A stretch of 6,620 nt of DNA from Porticoccaceae bacterium. GTDB lineage: Bacteria > Pseudomonadota > Gammaproteobacteria > Pseudomonadales > Porticoccaceae. The stretch spans positions 1-6,620 of the forward strand of contig PCDB01000010.1 of NCBI GenBank assembly GCA_002591625.1, in the 5' to 3' direction. A program made the translations under genes and the position numbers. Shown here piece by piece: positions 6,378 to 6,620 of this stretch. Below the pieces are notes generated by a model. It was not told the origin of the DNA. It saw nothing but the letters and a program-made list of their open reading frames with translations, and did no database searches. How positions within the stretch are numbered: the first letter of the stretch is position 1; every line of letters starts with the position of its first letter.

Positions 6378-6620
6378 TCAGTTTTTAAAAAGCTCCGATT
6401 TTCTGATGACAGAGTATGCCTTCTCAACAATCGGATAATCCACGAAGTAGCCATCGACTTGAATAGACGCAGACCCACCTTCTTCTGAGGCCTCGAAGGC
6501 GGCCACAACTTTTCGGGCTTGTTCTACATCCTCCTCACTGGGTCTAAATAATTTATTCGCAAGAGATATCTGTTTCGGGTGAATGAGTAATTTACCTTGA
6601 AAACCAAATTTGGCGCCTAT
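6378..6620 (-). CDS. HpcH/HpaI (CitE-like) aldolase/lyase, C-terminal 80 residues
   Basis: Only the 3' end is inside the window: 80 codons and a TGA, the gene continuing past the right edge. The segment IGAKFGFQGKLLIHPKQI, then FRPSEEDVEQARKVV, and near the end DGYFVDYPIVEKA, is the characteristic C terminus of the CitE/HpcH-HpaI superfamily (citrate lyase beta subunit, malyl-CoA, methylmalyl-CoA and citramalyl-CoA lyases). Members cleave 3-hydroxyacyl-CoA or related compounds by Mg-dependent retro-aldol or Claisen reaction. The Mg-binding acidic residues lie upstream, outside the window, so the subfamily cannot be determined. Its position beside a CoA-transferase gene suggests a CoA-ester lyase. 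Confidence 0.88.
   Translation of the reverse strand: MGAKFGFQGKLLIHPKQISLANKLFRPSEEDVEQARKVVAAFEASEEGGSASIQVDGYFVDYPIVEKAYSVIRKSELFKN

Noticed and set aside
6376..6407. Imperfect hairpin around TTTTTAAAAA at the CoA-transferase/lyase junction
   Set aside because: The pairing is AT-rich, bulged and not followed by a T-run; it overlaps the lyase coding sequence and is not convincing as a terminator.
1..6620. CRISPR arrays, tRNA/rRNA genes, insertion-sequence ends
   Set aside because: No regularly spaced repeats, cloverleaf-like sequences, transposase frames or terminal inverted repeats were seen.

Overview
The window looks like a piece of a bacterial, probably pseudomonadotal (proteobacterial), catabolic or accessory gene cluster of moderate GC content. 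Gene families, Shine-Dalgarno sites and sigma70-like promoters all fit that group. I cannot assign a genus; a marine alpha- or gammaproteobacterium is only a guess. There are no RNA genes, transposases, CRISPR arrays or stretches of more than 300 bases without a gene.

Layout, left to right. Positions 1-211 are a regulatory region. They hold a perfect 12-bp palindrome and, on the minus strand, a strong Shine-Dalgarno site followed by an ATG whose frame closes after seven codons. Then come an SDR-family oxidoreductase (212-976, +); a convergent NtaA/DszA-type flavin-dependent monooxygenase of the luciferase-like class (1039-2385, -); an EamA/DMT-type ten-helix membrane transporter (about 2568-3466, -) whose start appears broken by a one-base shift; and a protein of the 4-hydroxyphenylacetate 3-hydroxylase / 4-hydroxybutyryl-CoA dehydratase fold (3527-5101, -). 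Divergent from that is a type III (CaiB/BaiF) CoA-transferase (5189-6376, +). Converging on it, with one base between the stop codons, is the C-terminal 80 residues of an HpcH/HpaI (CitE-like) aldolase/lyase (6378-6620, -) that runs off the right edge.

How the genes may work together (inference): the set reads as a degradation module for an organic acid or a heteroatom-containing compound. The transporter would move substrate or product. The luciferase-like monooxygenase would cleave a C-N or C-S bond or oxygenate the substrate. The SDR would oxidise or reduce an alcohol/carbonyl. The CoA-transferase would activate a carboxylate, the HpaB-fold protein would act on the substrate or its CoA ester, and the CitE-like lyase would split a 3-hydroxyacyl-CoA. 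Luciferase-like monooxygenases of this type normally need a separate flavin reductase, and none is encoded here.

The most interesting item is the HpaB-fold protein. Its backbone motifs match 4-hydroxybutyryl-CoA dehydratase, but two of the four [4Fe-4S] ligands and other active-site residues appear to be replaced, and it has an extra Cys-rich tail. It is therefore unlikely to be a standard dehydratase. It shares an 87-bp divergent control region with the CoA-transferase gene, in which the two -10 boxes overlap.
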